From Arsenicibacter rosenii (GTDB lineage Bacteria > Bacteroidota > Bacteroidia > Cytophagales > Spirosomataceae): a DNA stretch of 64,000 nucleotides. Below the pieces are notes generated by a model, which did no database searches, was not told the origin of the DNA, and worked only from the letters and a program-made list of their open reading frames with translations. The stretch lies in assembly GCF_001870735.1 (NCBI RefSeq), contig NZ_MORL01000005.1:269736-333735 (forward strand). The letters run 5' to 3'. Shown piece by piece: positions 33,918 through 43,927 of the stretch; positions within the stretch are counted from its first letter, which is position 1, and each line of letters opens with the position of its first letter. The position numbers were made by a program, and so were the translations under genes.

Positions 33918-36758
33918 ATGAAAGCACTATTCTTATCAGTCTGTCTGGGTTGTACTGCCGTTTTTTTACAGGCACAATCCGTTCCTAAGAAGCCTGCCGC
34001 TGCTTTGCCACCGGTTTCCACCAATCTAAATAAGCCTATTCCATTTGACCCTCAGGTTAAAACCGGGAAACTACCCAACGGCCTCACCTACTACATCCGG
34101 AAAAATACTGAGCCTAAAAACCGGGCAGAGCTACGGCTGGTGATTAAGGCCGGTTCGGTGCTCGAATCCGACGCTCAGCTGGGCTTAGCTCACTTTATGG
34201 AACACATGGCTTTTAATGGCACAAAGAATTTCCCTAAAAATGAGCTCGTCAGCTTCCTTCAGACTTCAGGCGTACGGTTTGGAGCAGATTTAAATGCCTA
34301 TACCAGTTTTGACGAAACGGTTTACCAGCTTCCGGTACCGACTGATTCGGTCCGGCTATTCGAACGGGCCTTTCAGATTCTGGAAGACTGGGCTCATAAC
34401 ATCACCCTTGATCCGGTTGAAATTGATAAGGAACGAGGCGTTATCCTGGAAGAATGGCGCCTGGGACGCGGAGCCCAGCAGCGGATGCGGGACAAATATT
34501 TCCCCCTTATCCTTAATAATTCACAGTACGCTAACCGGTTACCAATAGGCAAAGAAGATATTATCAAAAACTTCAAGCCGGAGGTATTACAACAGTTCTA
34601 CAAAGACTGGTATCGCCCGGACCTGATGGCAGTAATTGCTGTCGGGGATTTCGACATCGCTAAGGTCGACAACATCATTAAGGAGAAATTCGGCCGGATT
34701 CCTGCCGTTACGTCTCCCAGACCAAGAACAGAATACTCAATCGCTCCGCATCCGGATACCAAAGTCGTTATCCTGACTGATCCTGAGCAACCTAATACGG
34801 TTGTGCAGGTGATTACGAAGCGGCCTGAAATTAAGGAGAGAACGCTTAACGATTTGAGGGAAAGCCTGAAAAGAAGCCTGTTCAATGCGATGTTGGGCAA
34901 CCGGACCGAAGAGGTGAAACAACAGGCTGATCCTCCGTTTGCATTTGGATTCAGCAGTTATGGTAGCTTTCTGGGAAATCTTGACGCCTTTACGTCGGTC
35001 GCGGTTCCTAAAGATGCTACAGATGTTGAACGGGCAATCAAGGCTGTTTTGAACGAGAACGCACGGGTACAGAAATTCGGTTTTACCGCTACTGAGTTAT
35101 CACGTGCAAAGCAGGAATTACTCAACGGCGTGGAACAAGATTATAAAGAGCAGAACAAAACCCGCTCCTCGACACTTGTAGGACAGTATGTTCAGCATTT
35201 TCTTAACGGACAGTCTTCGACCGGAATCGCTTACTACTACGAGTTTGTTAAAAAGAACCTGAACGGCATAACCTTGCCGGAAGTCAACGCACTGGTGAAT
35301 CAGTTCATTGCCGACACCAACCGTGCGGTAATCGTAATGGCACCGGAGAAAGACAAAGACAAGCTCCCGACAACGGATCAGATACTTTCGTATATCAACA
35401 ACACCGGTCAAAACCTGACGGCCTATGTTGACCAGACCGTCAATAAGCCTTTACTAGCCAAAGCCCCTACTCCCTCGCCGGTAACCAGCGAGAAAAAAAT
35501 AGCAGACATTGGTGTCACCGAGTGGACCTTAAAAAACGGCATTAAAGTTGTTCTGAAGCCAACCAATTTCAAGAACGACCAGATTCTGTTTTCGGCCATC
35601 AGTAAAGGCGGAACGTCTCTCTATGACCTGAACGATTTGCAGAACGCCCGGTTTGCTTCGACCCTGATCTCGCAGGGTGGTACCGGTGAATTCAATCAGA
35701 TTCAGCTGGGCAAGTTTCTGGCCGGTAAATCCTTAATTATTTATCCATACATCAGCGAACTCGATGAAGGTATGAACGGATTGGCCTCCCCTAAGGATCT
35801 GCCAACGGCGCTCGAGCTATTACACAGCTACTTCACGCAACCACGCAAAGACCCTGATGTTGTCAAAGGCTTCTTATCAAACCAGCGTGGCTTGCTGGCT
35901 AATCAACTGGCAACCCCAACGCCGAACAAGGTATTTCAGGATACAGTAGAGGTAACCTTGGGCAATCATAATCCGCGTCGGTACCCGCTCCAACCGCAGG
36001 ATCTCGATCAGATTGACCTTGATAAGGCACTGAAAATCTATCAGGAACGTTTTGCTGACGCCAGCGACTTTACCTTTTTCTTTGTCGGCAGTTTCGATGA
36101 AAAAAAGATCCGGCCTCTGATTGAGAAGTATATCGGAGGATTACCGGCCGGCAGCACGCATGAGTCATTTAAAGACCTCGGCATCCGCGCACCGGAGGGT
36201 CAGATCAGTAAAACGGTTTATAAAGGCATTGATCCTAAGAGCAATGTCCAGCTCGTATATACCGGAAATTTTTCCTGGACCCCCGAAAATGCTACGCAGG
36301 TTGATGCACTTGCCGAAGTCCTTGAAATCAAACTCCTTGAAAAATTACGGGAAGAGGAAAGCGGGGTTTACGGTGTAAGTGCCAGTGGCTCCTACAGCAA
36401 ATATCCGGCAGAACGGTACAGCTTCAGGATTGGTTTTGGCTGTGCACCGGAAAATGTTGACAAGCTTGTTAATAAAACCCTTGAACTTATCGATGACCTG
36501 AAGAAAAACGGTGCCGATCCGAAAGACATTGCTAAGTTTAAGGCAGAAAGTATGCGTGACACTGAACTTCAGTTGAAAGACAACGATTTCTGGTTGGATT
36601 ATCTTACGAATCAATATTTCAATGGGGATGATTTATCTGAAGTATTGCATGAGACAGAAGTGCTGAATAAAGTTACTCCGGAGAGTACTAAAAATGCAGC
36701 TAAGCACTATTTTAACAGCAACTTTATCAAGTTTGTCCTTTTCCCGGAAAAAAAGTAG
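33918..36758 (+). CDS. M16 family zinc metallopeptidase (insulinase/pitrilysin type)
   Basis: A 946-residue exported peptidase with a signal peptide ending FLQAQ. The inverted zinc motif HFMEH is in GLAHFMEHMAFNGTKNFP (about residue 92) and the third ligand glutamate in ERGVILEEWR (about 177). The protein carries the usual two halves of about 450 residues: the first is active, the second (from about residue 530, starting VTEWTLKNGIKVVLKPT) lacks HxxEH and builds the closed chamber. Such enzymes degrade short peptides in the periplasm. It has its own terminator and lies upstream of the fecR-susC-susD group without evident link. Confidence 0.93.
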   Translation: MKALFLSVCLGCTAVFLQAQSVPKKPAAALPPVSTNLNKPIPFDPQVKTGKLPNGLTYYIRKNTEPKNRAELRLVIKAGSVLESDAQLGLAHFMEHMAFNGTKNFPKNELVSFLQTSGVRFGADLNAYTSFDETVYQLPVPTDSVRLFERAFQILEDWAHNITLDPVEIDKERGVILEEWRLGRGAQQRMRDKYFPLILNNSQYANRLPIGKEDIIKNFKPEVLQQFYKDWYRPDLMAVIAVGDFDIAKVDNIIKEKFGRIPAVTSPRPRTEYSIAPHPDTKVVILTDPEQPNTVVQVITKRPEIKERTLNDLRESLKRSLFNAMLGNRTEEVKQQADPPFAFGFSSYGSFLGNLDAFTSVAVPKDATDVERAIKAVLNENARVQKFGFTATELSRAKQELLNGVEQDYKEQNKTRSSTLVGQYVQHFLNGQSSTGIAYYYEFVKKNLNGITLPEVNALVNQFIADTNRAVIVMAPEKDKDKLPTTDQILSYINNTGQNLTAYVDQTVNKPLLAKAPTPSPVTSEKKIADIGVTEWTLKNGIKVVLKPTNFKNDQILFSAISKGGTSLYDLNDLQNARFASTLISQGGTGEFNQIQLGKFLAGKSLIIYPYISELDEGMNGLASPKDLPTALELLHSYFTQPRKDPDVVKGFLSNQRGLLANQLATPTPNKVFQDTVEVTLGNHNPRRYPLQPQDLDQIDLDKALKIYQERFADASDFTFFFVGSFDEKKIRPLIEKYIGGLPAGSTHESFKDLGIRAPEGQISKTVYKGIDPKSNVQLVYTGNFSWTPENATQVDALAEVLEIKLLEKLREEESGVYGVSASGSYSKYPAERYSFRIGFGCAPENVDKLVNKTLELIDDLKKNGADPKDIAKFKAESMRDTELQLKDNDFWLDYLTNQYFNGDDLSEVLHETEVLNKVTPESTKNAAKHYFNSNFIKFVLFPEKK

Positions 36759-36781
36759 CCATATTTTACTTTGTTTATACT

Positions 36782-36818
36782 AAAGTAGTCTGCCGAAAAG
36801 TAGACTACTTTTTTTTCA
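36782..36818 (+). terminator. Intrinsic terminator after the M16 peptidase
   Basis: A 10-bp stem (36782-36791 and 36802-36811) followed by eight T residues. Confidence 0.85.
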
Positions 36819-36891
36819 CCATTTTGATCAAAAAAAAATAGAAAAAGGCTAAAAAAATCGTCGAATATGTCAATAATATGTATTTAAACGT

Positions 36892-36899
36892 TAATTTTG
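36892..36899 (+). promoter_or_regulatory. -7 promoter box upstream of fecR
   Basis: TAATTTTG, a full TAnnTTTG match 85 nt before the fecR ATG. No clear -33 element. Confidence 0.45.
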
Positions 36900-36983
36900 C
36901 CATCCTGGAAAGGTCTAAAAATAAGTAGATTTCGTACAGGTTCGTGCTTTATCGGTATATCTAACCTCTGATCGATTTAGTTC

Positions 36984-37793
36984 ATGAAGCCATACGCTAC
37001 CTATTCTGCCGAAGAGCTAGCCCTCGACGACCTGTTTGTTCGTTGGGTGAAGCATCCTTCCGACGCAGAGGTCGTCAGCTTCTGGAATAACTGGTTAGTA
37101 AGGCATCCTGAATGTTATCAAACGGTAGAAGATGCCCGGCAACTGATTCTGACGTTTTCGGCTCCTTTACCGGAAGATCAGCTGGCTGGTGAAGATATTT
37201 CTACCCTTTGGCGACGTATACGTGTTTCACTACAGGAAATAGATGATGTAAAAACTTTACAACCCAATATTCAGAATGTCATTGCGTGGTGGTACTTCAT
37301 TCGTACTGTTGCAGCGCTTATTGGCATTGTTCTTTTTGTCGGATGGGCACTCTGGATACAATGGAATCCACCCCTTCTCACAATCCGTACGCAAGTAACA
37401 GAGAATCAAACTGTCCGCCTTCCCGATGGCTCAAGAGTGAAGCTTCACCCAAACAGCCAGCTGCGCTACGCTAACCAATGGACCGACGAAAATCCCAAAG
37501 CGGTCTGGTTGACCGGCGAAGCTGATTTTGAAATTGCCCGCTGTGCCTTTAAGGCGCCGGATCAGCAATTCCGCGTGCACCTGTCTACACTGACTCTTTC
37601 GTCGTGTAGTACAACGTTCAGGGTTTCTGACTGTAATTCCGACACACGGGTTACCCTGGTTACAGGTCAACTGGATGCGTTTCTGCCAACTAAAAAAGAA
37701 TCATTTTCCCTTAAGCCTGGAGAAACCATTGTCGTCAACGATGGAAAGGTGACAATTACCCGTTCCGGGCTCGCTGTAGCGAAACTTGACTAA
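36984..37793 (+). CDS. FecR-like anti-sigma factor
   Basis: A 269-residue inner-membrane protein. Residues 1-90 are cytoplasmic and resemble the anti-sigma N terminus; a membrane segment lies at about residues 103-127 (WYFIRTVAALIGIVLFVGWALWI); the periplasmic part holds the FecR domain: NQTVRLPDGSRVKLHPNSQLRYAN, TGEADFEIA and LKPGETIVVNDGKV. FecR proteins normally hold an ECF sigma factor until a TonB-dependent transducer signals. No sigma-factor gene lies next to it, and the following SusC lacks the STN domain, so how it would be signalled is not clear. It is 44 nt upstream of susC and probably in its operon. Confidence 0.88.
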   Translation: MKPYATYSAEELALDDLFVRWVKHPSDAEVVSFWNNWLVRHPECYQTVEDARQLILTFSAPLPEDQLAGEDISTLWRRIRVSLQEIDDVKTLQPNIQNVIAWWYFIRTVAALIGIVLFVGWALWIQWNPPLLTIRTQVTENQTVRLPDGSRVKLHPNSQLRYANQWTDENPKAVWLTGEADFEIARCAFKAPDQQFRVHLSTLTLSSCSTTFRVSDCNSDTRVTLVTGQLDAFLPTKKESFSLKPGETIVVNDGKVTITRSGLAVAKLD

Positions 37794-37837
37794 CAATAAA
37801 TAAACATTTACCAACCTAATTCTTATCTTAATTTCTC

Positions 37838-40800
37838 ATGAAACACGCTCTCCGATCTAAGCATCGGTCGGGTGCGCAGTCTCTGCGCCTGACAGCCATG
37901 TGCATGGCAGCCGGTCTGCTTCTGACCGCACCGGTTCTGGCAGCAATGCCCCGGCTTACTTCCACCGTTCAAAACCCGCAGCAGGAACGTACCATCACGG
38001 GCAAGGTTACCTCTTCCGATGACAATGCCCCGCTACCGGGCGTAAACGTAGCCGTGAAAGGTACTACGCGCGGAACAACAACGGACGCATCAGGTACTTA
38101 CCGCCTGTCTGTACCGGCAGGCAATGTCGTTATCGTCATTTCGTCCGTTGGCTTTATCTCGCAGGAAATAACGCTGGGTAACCGCGCTTCCGTCGACGTT
38201 AAACTACAGACTGATACCCGCGCGCTGAACGAAGTCGTGGTGGTTGGTTACGGTACACAGAAGAAAAGCCAGACAACCGGTGCAATCACCTCAGTAGGTG
38301 CAAAGGAAATCCAGGAAATGCCGATTACAAACCTTGGTCAGGCCCTGCAGGGCCGTGCTGCCGGGGTAGACGTGACCCAGACCGGTTCAAAACCAGGTAC
38401 TGTTCCGAAAATCCTGATTCGTGGCCGCCGTTCATTCAGTGCCAGTAATGACCCGCTTTATGTAGTGGACGGTATTCCGCTCTCGGCAGGGTATGAAGAC
38501 ATGAACCCAAATGATGTAGCCTCTATGGAAGTCCTGAAAGATGCGACCGCTACGGCCATCTACGGGGCACGGGGTGCTAACGGTGTCGTACTGATTACAA
38601 CGAAGCGGGGTGCTCAGAAAGGCAAAACAACCGTTAGTTATGATACTTACGTGGGGATTTCTAAACCACTTGACAAAGTAAACCTGTTCAACGGTTCAGA
38701 GTTTGCTGAGTTTGTCCGCGAATCATACCGCGCTACCGGTGGCTATAAAGATGCTAATGGCAATGCCGTTCCGACAGGTGTAGCCGATCCGGTAGCCGAT
38801 GCCAAAGTAGCGGTATTAGGCGGTGACCCTGCCGTTGCTAAAGGTATTGCCAACGGAACCAGCACTGACTGGCAAAGCCTGATCCTGAAAAATGGTGTCA
38901 TGCAAAACCACTCAATCGGTGTTCAGGGTGGTACTGAGAAAACACAGTTCTATATTTCGGCCGGTTATTTCCAGGATAAAGGGATCTCGGATGGTCTGGA
39001 TTTTACCCGTTATTCACTGCGGGCAAACATCGACCATCAGGTAAATAAAGCACTGAAGGTAGGTCTTTCATCCTATATGATGTATAGCCTGCGGAATGGT
39101 GAGAACCTGAACCCGTATGGCTTTTCCATCCAGCAAAACCCATTGGCAGTGCCGTATGATGATAAAGGCAACCTTATCTTCTCGCCAACTAATGACGCCC
39201 TACTGACTAACCCGCTGTATGAAATTATACCTGGTGCTCAAGTTGATGAAACAAAGCGGTACCGGATGTTCAACAGTCTTTTTGCGGAAGTTAAAATACT
39301 GGATGGCCTGAAATACCGTGTTAACTTTGGGCCAGACTTTACGCTGTCACGCTGGGGCCGCTTTATCGGTGCGGCTACCAATGCACGTAAATTCGGGGAT
39401 CCGCAGGCCACTAACGAAAACCGCTGGGGCTTCAACTGGACACTGGAGAACATTGTAAATTACACAAAGACCTTCAAAGGCGTTCATAATCTGAACGTTA
39501 CGCTATTGCACTCAATCCAGCGTGACAACTACGATGTATACCGCACCGATGTACAGGGCGTGCCGGCTGAAACCCAGCAGTTCTACAACATGGGCGCTGC
39601 CAGCTCGGTACTGGGTACAGCCAGTTCACTAACGCAATGGACGATCAACTCGTACATGGCCCGTGTCAACTATGACTTCAACGATAAGTACCTGATTACC
39701 GCAACGATCCGTCGTGACGGATCAAGCCGGTTCGGTGAAAACACCAAATACGGTAACTTCCCGGGGGTCGCTTTGGGCTGGAACGTCAGTAACGAACCGT
39801 TTCTGAAAGCCGTTCCGTGGATTGACCTGTTAAAACTGCGTGCCGGTTACGGGGTAGTAGGTAACCAGGCGGTATCACCTTATCAGACGCAGGGTTTGTT
39901 ATCCCGTACGGCCTATGCATGGAACACAACAGCTGCTTTCGGTTTCCGTCCTAACACAATCGGTAACCCTGACCTTCGTTGGGAAACGTCTGCTACATCG
40001 AACATCGGTCTCGACTTCAGCTTCTGGAGAGGCCGCCTGCAAGGCTCACTGGAATTGTATCAAACCAACACAACAGCCCTCCTGTTAGCCGATCAGCTGC
40101 CTGGCTCCATTGGTTTTGGTGCAGTAACCCGTAACGTGGGTGAGACCCGTAACCGTGGTATCGAATTAGGCTTTACGACCTATAACATCAACTCGCCTTC
40201 CGGCTTCAAGTGGAACACAGACTTCCAGTTTACGAAGAACACCGAGGCTATCCTGTCGCTTTACAACGGTAAAGTAGATGACTTAGGTAACGGCTGGTTT
40301 ATTGGTCGCCCGCTGAGCACTATTTTCGACTATAAGAAAGTGGGTATCTGGCAAACTGAAGAAGCTGACAAGGCAAAATCCTATGCCAGCGAAGTAGGTC
40401 AGATCAAAGTGCAGGACACCAACAACGATAGTAAAATCAATGCCGATGACCGTGTCATTATCGGATCAGACGTTCCGCAGTTCAGTACTGGTATTACCAA
40501 CCGTTTCTCTTACAAAGGTTTTGACCTGTCGTTCTTCTTCTTTGCCCGTGTCGGTAATATTATCCGGAGCGAATTCCACCGCAACAACAACGCGCTAGCC
40601 GGCCGTTATCAGCAAATCAAAGTAGACTACTGGACACCAAACAACCCGACAAACGAGTTCCCGCGTCCGAAGAGTAATCAGGAGTTCCCGGTGTACAACA
40701 CAACCCTGCTCTACTTCGATGGTACGTTCGTCAAACTGCGGAATATCAACTTTGGCTATACGTTTACACCAGCCATTGCTCAGAAGCTTCATATGGAATC

Positions 40801-40960
40801 ACTGCGTCTGTATTCAAGCATTCAGCAGCCGTTCATCTGGGCTAAATACCGGAGCAAGTACAATGGTGTCGACCCTGAAACAACCGGCTTATCAGCAGGT
40901 GGTACGGGTGTAACGCCGGCAACAACCGTGTTCACTGTTGGTCTTAATGCACGCTTCTAA
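37838..40960 (+). CDS. SusC/RagA-family TonB-linked outer-membrane transporter
   Basis: A 1040-residue receptor. The N-terminal signal is long and basic (MKHALRSKHRSGAQSLRLTAM, cut near VLAA). A carboxypeptidase-regulatory-like domain follows (ITGKVTSSDDNAPLPGVNVAVKGT, residues 50-120), then the plug with NEVVVVGYGTQKKSQTTGAI, DPLYVVDGIPL and ATAIYGARGANGVVLITTK, then the barrel ending TVFTVGLNARF. There is no STN domain. With the SusD gene 46 nt downstream and the sugar-handling genes after that, it is expected to import a carbohydrate or glycoside. Confidence 0.95.
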   Translation: MKHALRSKHRSGAQSLRLTAMCMAAGLLLTAPVLAAMPRLTSTVQNPQQERTITGKVTSSDDNAPLPGVNVAVKGTTRGTTTDASGTYRLSVPAGNVVIVISSVGFISQEITLGNRASVDVKLQTDTRALNEVVVVGYGTQKKSQTTGAITSVGAKEIQEMPITNLGQALQGRAAGVDVTQTGSKPGTVPKILIRGRRSFSASNDPLYVVDGIPLSAGYEDMNPNDVASMEVLKDATATAIYGARGANGVVLITTKRGAQKGKTTVSYDTYVGISKPLDKVNLFNGSEFAEFVRESYRATGGYKDANGNAVPTGVADPVADAKVAVLGGDPAVAKGIANGTSTDWQSLILKNGVMQNHSIGVQGGTEKTQFYISAGYFQDKGISDGLDFTRYSLRANIDHQVNKALKVGLSSYMMYSLRNGENLNPYGFSIQQNPLAVPYDDKGNLIFSPTNDALLTNPLYEIIPGAQVDETKRYRMFNSLFAEVKILDGLKYRVNFGPDFTLSRWGRFIGAATNARKFGDPQATNENRWGFNWTLENIVNYTKTFKGVHNLNVTLLHSIQRDNYDVYRTDVQGVPAETQQFYNMGAASSVLGTASSLTQWTINSYMARVNYDFNDKYLITATIRRDGSSRFGENTKYGNFPGVALGWNVSNEPFLKAVPWIDLLKLRAGYGVVGNQAVSPYQTQGLLSRTAYAWNTTAAFGFRPNTIGNPDLRWETSATSNIGLDFSFWRGRLQGSLELYQTNTTALLLADQLPGSIGFGAVTRNVGETRNRGIELGFTTYNINSPSGFKWNTDFQFTKNTEAILSLYNGKVDDLGNGWFIGRPLSTIFDYKKVGIWQTEEADKAKSYASEVGQIKVQDTNNDSKINADDRVIIGSDVPQFSTGITNRFSYKGFDLSFFFFARVGNIIRSEFHRNNNALAGRYQQIKVDYWTPNNPTNEFPRPKSNQEFPVYNTTLLYFDGTFVKLRNINFGYTFTPAIAQKLHMESLRLYSSIQQPFIWAKYRSKYNGVDPETTGLSAGGTGVTPATTVFTVGLNARF

Positions 40961-41006
40961 AAACTGACTCCGTGTAAGAGACAACACATTAAACGTACAG
41001 AATCCA

Positions 41007-42701
41007 ATGAAACTTAATCATATCTCAAAATCCCTTAAAATATTTGGTCTGGCAACGCTGTTGCTGGCCAGCCAATCGTGCAAGGATGTCCTGAAGGAAG
41101 AAGTAGTCTCCGGCATCGGCAATGATTATATCAATACAACAAAGGGCTTTAATGACGCCCTGAATGCAGCCTATTCGACCCTGCGTTATTATTATGGTAC
41201 GCAGCAGGGCCTGACCATGACCGAGTATGGTACCGACATATACGCAACCGGTGCTGACGGTGGCTACAAAGGATTCCATTTTTACGACGGCCAGCTTAAC
41301 CCGACTGTAGACTACCTCATCAACACCTGGGATGAGCTGTACCGGGGCATCAATACCTGCAATGCTATTATCGGACGCGCTCCGAACGTAGCCGGTGTAG
41401 CAGACGCGACCAAGAAAATCCGTGTTGCTGAAGCGAAGTTTTTGCGGGCTCACTATTACTACCTGCTCCTGATGCAGTGGGGTGGGGTTGATCTTCGGCT
41501 TACCGAAACACTGGTACCTACCAAGGATACAAAGCGTGCTTCTGAAGCTGAAATGTATGCTGCCATTATCAAAGACCTGAACGAGGCTATTACTGATCTG
41601 GAAGCCAAAGCTCAGTCAACAGATTACGGTCGTGCAACAAAGCCGGCAGCCGAGACATTGCTGGCAAAAGTATACCTCGCTAAGGCTTATTCAACCTCAA
41701 AAGCTTCTGACGATTTCAGTAAGGCAGCAGCCTTGTGTAAATCGGTAACAACCAATTACGGGTATAAATTGCTTGACGACTTTGCCAGTGTCTTTGACGA
41801 AAACAACCAGCTCAACAGTGAAGTCGTTTTTGCGGTACAGTATACCTCTGACCCGCTGACGAACCTGACCAACAATACCGGCTCTGTAAACGGTGGCAAC
41901 AACCTGCACTTATTCTTTGGTATGCAGTATGACGTACAGCCAGGTATGAAGCGGGACGTTTTCTATGGCCGTCCGTTTAAGCGCCTCCGTCCGACGGCTT
42001 ACTTGTTAAATACCGTGTTTGCAGATCGCGTAAACGATTCGCGTTACAAAAAGACGTTTCGTGATACATGGCTGAGCAATAATCCTGGTTCGTACAACTC
42101 AGCGGCATTCGATGATTCAAAAACACGGGTGACCTTTGCCGCAGGTGACACGGCTATCTTCATTCCGGGTGTTGAATGGACCAAAGCGCAGCGGGCAGCT
42201 AAAAAATATCAGGTACTGGTACCTAGTCAGTATAACGAAGCCCTCTTCCCGACGCTGACAAAATTCTTTGACACAAAACGTCCTGACCTTACTTATGAAG
42301 CTGGTAGCCGGGATTATTTTGTGTTCCGTTTAGCCGATGTTTACCTGATGCTGGCAGAAGCGTCTGTGGGTGCGGGTGCAACCGCCGATGCCGTTACGGC
42401 AATTAACGCTGTTCGTTACCGCGCCGGCTGGCCAGGCAAAAAAGACAACATGTTGGTGACGACTGCAACACTGGACCTGATCATGGAAGAACGCGCCCGT
42501 GAACTGGCCGGTGAGCAATCCCGCTGGATTGACCTGAAGCGGTGGGGCAAGCTGGTTGAACGCGTAAAACTGTACAATCCACAGGCAGCCGTCAATATCA
42601 AAGACTTCCACGTGCTGCGCCCGATTCCGCAAACACAGATCGACCGTAGTGCCAAAGGGTCTGACGGGAAATCCGTTTTTGCTCAAAATACAGGTTACTA
42701 A
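41007..42701 (+). CDS. SusD/RagB-family nutrient-binding lipoprotein
   Basis: A 564-residue lipoprotein: lipobox ASQSC (cysteine residue 26) then KDVLKEEVVSG. The TPR-like helices are visible (AAYSTLRYYYGTQQGLTM, VAEAKFLRAHYYYLLLMQWGGVDLRLTET, PAAETLLAKVYLAKAY), and the C-terminal part has the family segment DYFVFRLADVYLMLAEA, INAVRYRAGW, MEERARELAGEQSRWIDLKRWGKL and FHVLRPIPQTQID. It is the surface lid of the preceding SusC. A strong terminator follows, so the sugar genes downstream are a separate transcript unless read-through occurs. Confidence 0.95.
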   Translation: MKLNHISKSLKIFGLATLLLASQSCKDVLKEEVVSGIGNDYINTTKGFNDALNAAYSTLRYYYGTQQGLTMTEYGTDIYATGADGGYKGFHFYDGQLNPTVDYLINTWDELYRGINTCNAIIGRAPNVAGVADATKKIRVAEAKFLRAHYYYLLLMQWGGVDLRLTETLVPTKDTKRASEAEMYAAIIKDLNEAITDLEAKAQSTDYGRATKPAAETLLAKVYLAKAYSTSKASDDFSKAAALCKSVTTNYGYKLLDDFASVFDENNQLNSEVVFAVQYTSDPLTNLTNNTGSVNGGNNLHLFFGMQYDVQPGMKRDVFYGRPFKRLRPTAYLLNTVFADRVNDSRYKKTFRDTWLSNNPGSYNSAAFDDSKTRVTFAAGDTAIFIPGVEWTKAQRAAKKYQVLVPSQYNEALFPTLTKFFDTKRPDLTYEAGSRDYFVFRLADVYLMLAEASVGAGATADAVTAINAVRYRAGWPGKKDNMLVTTATLDLIMEERARELAGEQSRWIDLKRWGKLVERVKLYNPQAAVNIKDFHVLRPIPQTQIDRSAKGSDGKSVFAQNTGY

Positions 42702-42728
42702 CCCGTTTGTAATATAGCTAATACGATT

Positions 42729-42768
42729 AACGCCCCGGAAACCAGTGGTTTCCGGGGCGTTTCTTTTT
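42729..42768 (+). terminator. Terminator after susD
   Basis: A perfect 15-bp GC-rich stem (42729-42743 and 42747-42761) with a 3-nt loop followed by TTCTTTTT. Confidence 0.9.
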
Positions 42769-42906
42769 ACGGCATTTTCCTGACAAACTGAGTATGAATG
42801 CACTTCGGGCTTCTTTTCCAGACAAACCAATCTAAGCATTTTCGTTCGCTGACACACCTGCGCTGACGCCCGTCAACGGCGGTTGTGTTTAATTCAAGAC
42901 ATAGTT

Positions 42907-43830
42907 ATGCAGGACTCTGTAAACAGACGCCGGTTTCTTCAACTATTTGGCGGAGCTGCCCTCACCGCATCCATCAGCGCGGATTTATTAGCCGGCTCGC
43001 TCAGGAAAAGCGACCTCAAAATCGCTTATTCCGCCATTACCTGGGGTGGTAAAGACGATCAGGCTATAAAAGACCTGGCCTCCCTTGGCTACAAAGGCAT
43101 TCAGTTGCGGGCCAATACGTTTGGTCCCTACCGTAACAAACCTTCGGAACTCAAAGCGTTGCTGGATGAGTACAAACTGACACTGGCCATGTTTTCGAGT
43201 GGCAACGTCGAAGTAGATCCGGCCAAATTGCAGAGTACCATCGATATGCACGTGGCCCATGCCAGTTTTGTGAAAGCACTGGGTGGCTCAGCTTTCCAGA
43301 TGACCAACAGTCTCCGCAAAGGGGGGGTAGCCCCGACACCTGACGAGCTGAAAAAACTCGCGCAGGTGATGAACGAAATCGGGAAACAGACGGCCGATCT
43401 GGGCGTTCAGGCAGTGTATCACAACCACATGAATCAATGGGGCGAAACCCCGGAAGAGGTGGATATCATTGTGCAGAACATGAATCCGAAATACGTGAAG
43501 CTCCTGCTCGACATTGCTCATTACAAACAAGGTGGCGGCGAACCCGAAAAGGCGGTGAAGCAATACAAGGACATGATCCACTCGCTTCACCTCAAAGATA
43601 CGATGTCGCCCCTGCCCGATAAACCTGATAATCCGAAGGCCTACAAGTTTGTGGAACTCGGCCGCGGCAACGTCAACGTACCGGCCGTCTTCAAAGCCCT
43701 CGACGACATCAAGTTCAAAGGCTGGGGCGTGGTTGAGCTTGACGGTGTCCCCGAAAAAGACAAAACACCGCTCCAGTGCGCCGAAATCAACAAGGAATAC
43801 ATTACCAAAACCTTAAATCACCCACTTTAA
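42907..43830 (+). CDS. Sugar phosphate isomerase/epimerase-family TIM-barrel protein, Tat-exported
   Basis: A 307-residue protein. I begin it at the ATG at 42907, which gives a twin-arginine signal (RRRFLQLFGGAALTA). The TIM barrel carries the metal-binding pattern of the xylose isomerase-like family: AYSAITWGGKDDQAIKDLASLGYKGIQLR, VYHNHMNQWG (His), LLLDIAHYKQGG (Asp, His), HSLHLKDTM (His) and GWGVVELDGVP (Glu). In comparable Bacteroidota loci such proteins act with a Gfo/Idh/MocA dehydrogenase and DUF1080 hydrolase on 3-keto sugars, which fits the next genes here. First gene of a four-gene run. Confidence 0.85.
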   Translation: MQDSVNRRRFLQLFGGAALTASISADLLAGSLRKSDLKIAYSAITWGGKDDQAIKDLASLGYKGIQLRANTFGPYRNKPSELKALLDEYKLTLAMFSSGNVEVDPAKLQSTIDMHVAHASFVKALGGSAFQMTNSLRKGGVAPTPDELKKLAQVMNEIGKQTADLGVQAVYHNHMNQWGETPEEVDIIVQNMNPKYVKLLLDIAHYKQGGGEPEKAVKQYKDMIHSLHLKDTMSPLPDKPDNPKAYKFVELGRGNVNVPAVFKALDDIKFKGWGVVELDGVPEKDKTPLQCAEINKEYITKTLNHPL

Positions 43831-43838
43831 CAATTGTG

Positions 43839-43923
43839 AATGAGTGATTGGGCGCTTGAGTAAATTGTTACGGAGCTATGCGCTCAGACCTTCACTCAAT
43901 CACTTAATCACAAATCACTCATT
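43839..43923. repeat. Inverted repeat upstream of the DUF1080 gene
   Basis: Arms AATGAGTGATT (43839-43849) and AATCACTCATT (43913-43923), 63 nt apart, with further GAGT/ACTC pieces between. The ends resemble those of the hairpin at 44690-44741 on the other side of the DUF1080 gene. Confidence 0.6.
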
Positions 43924-43927
43924 TATT

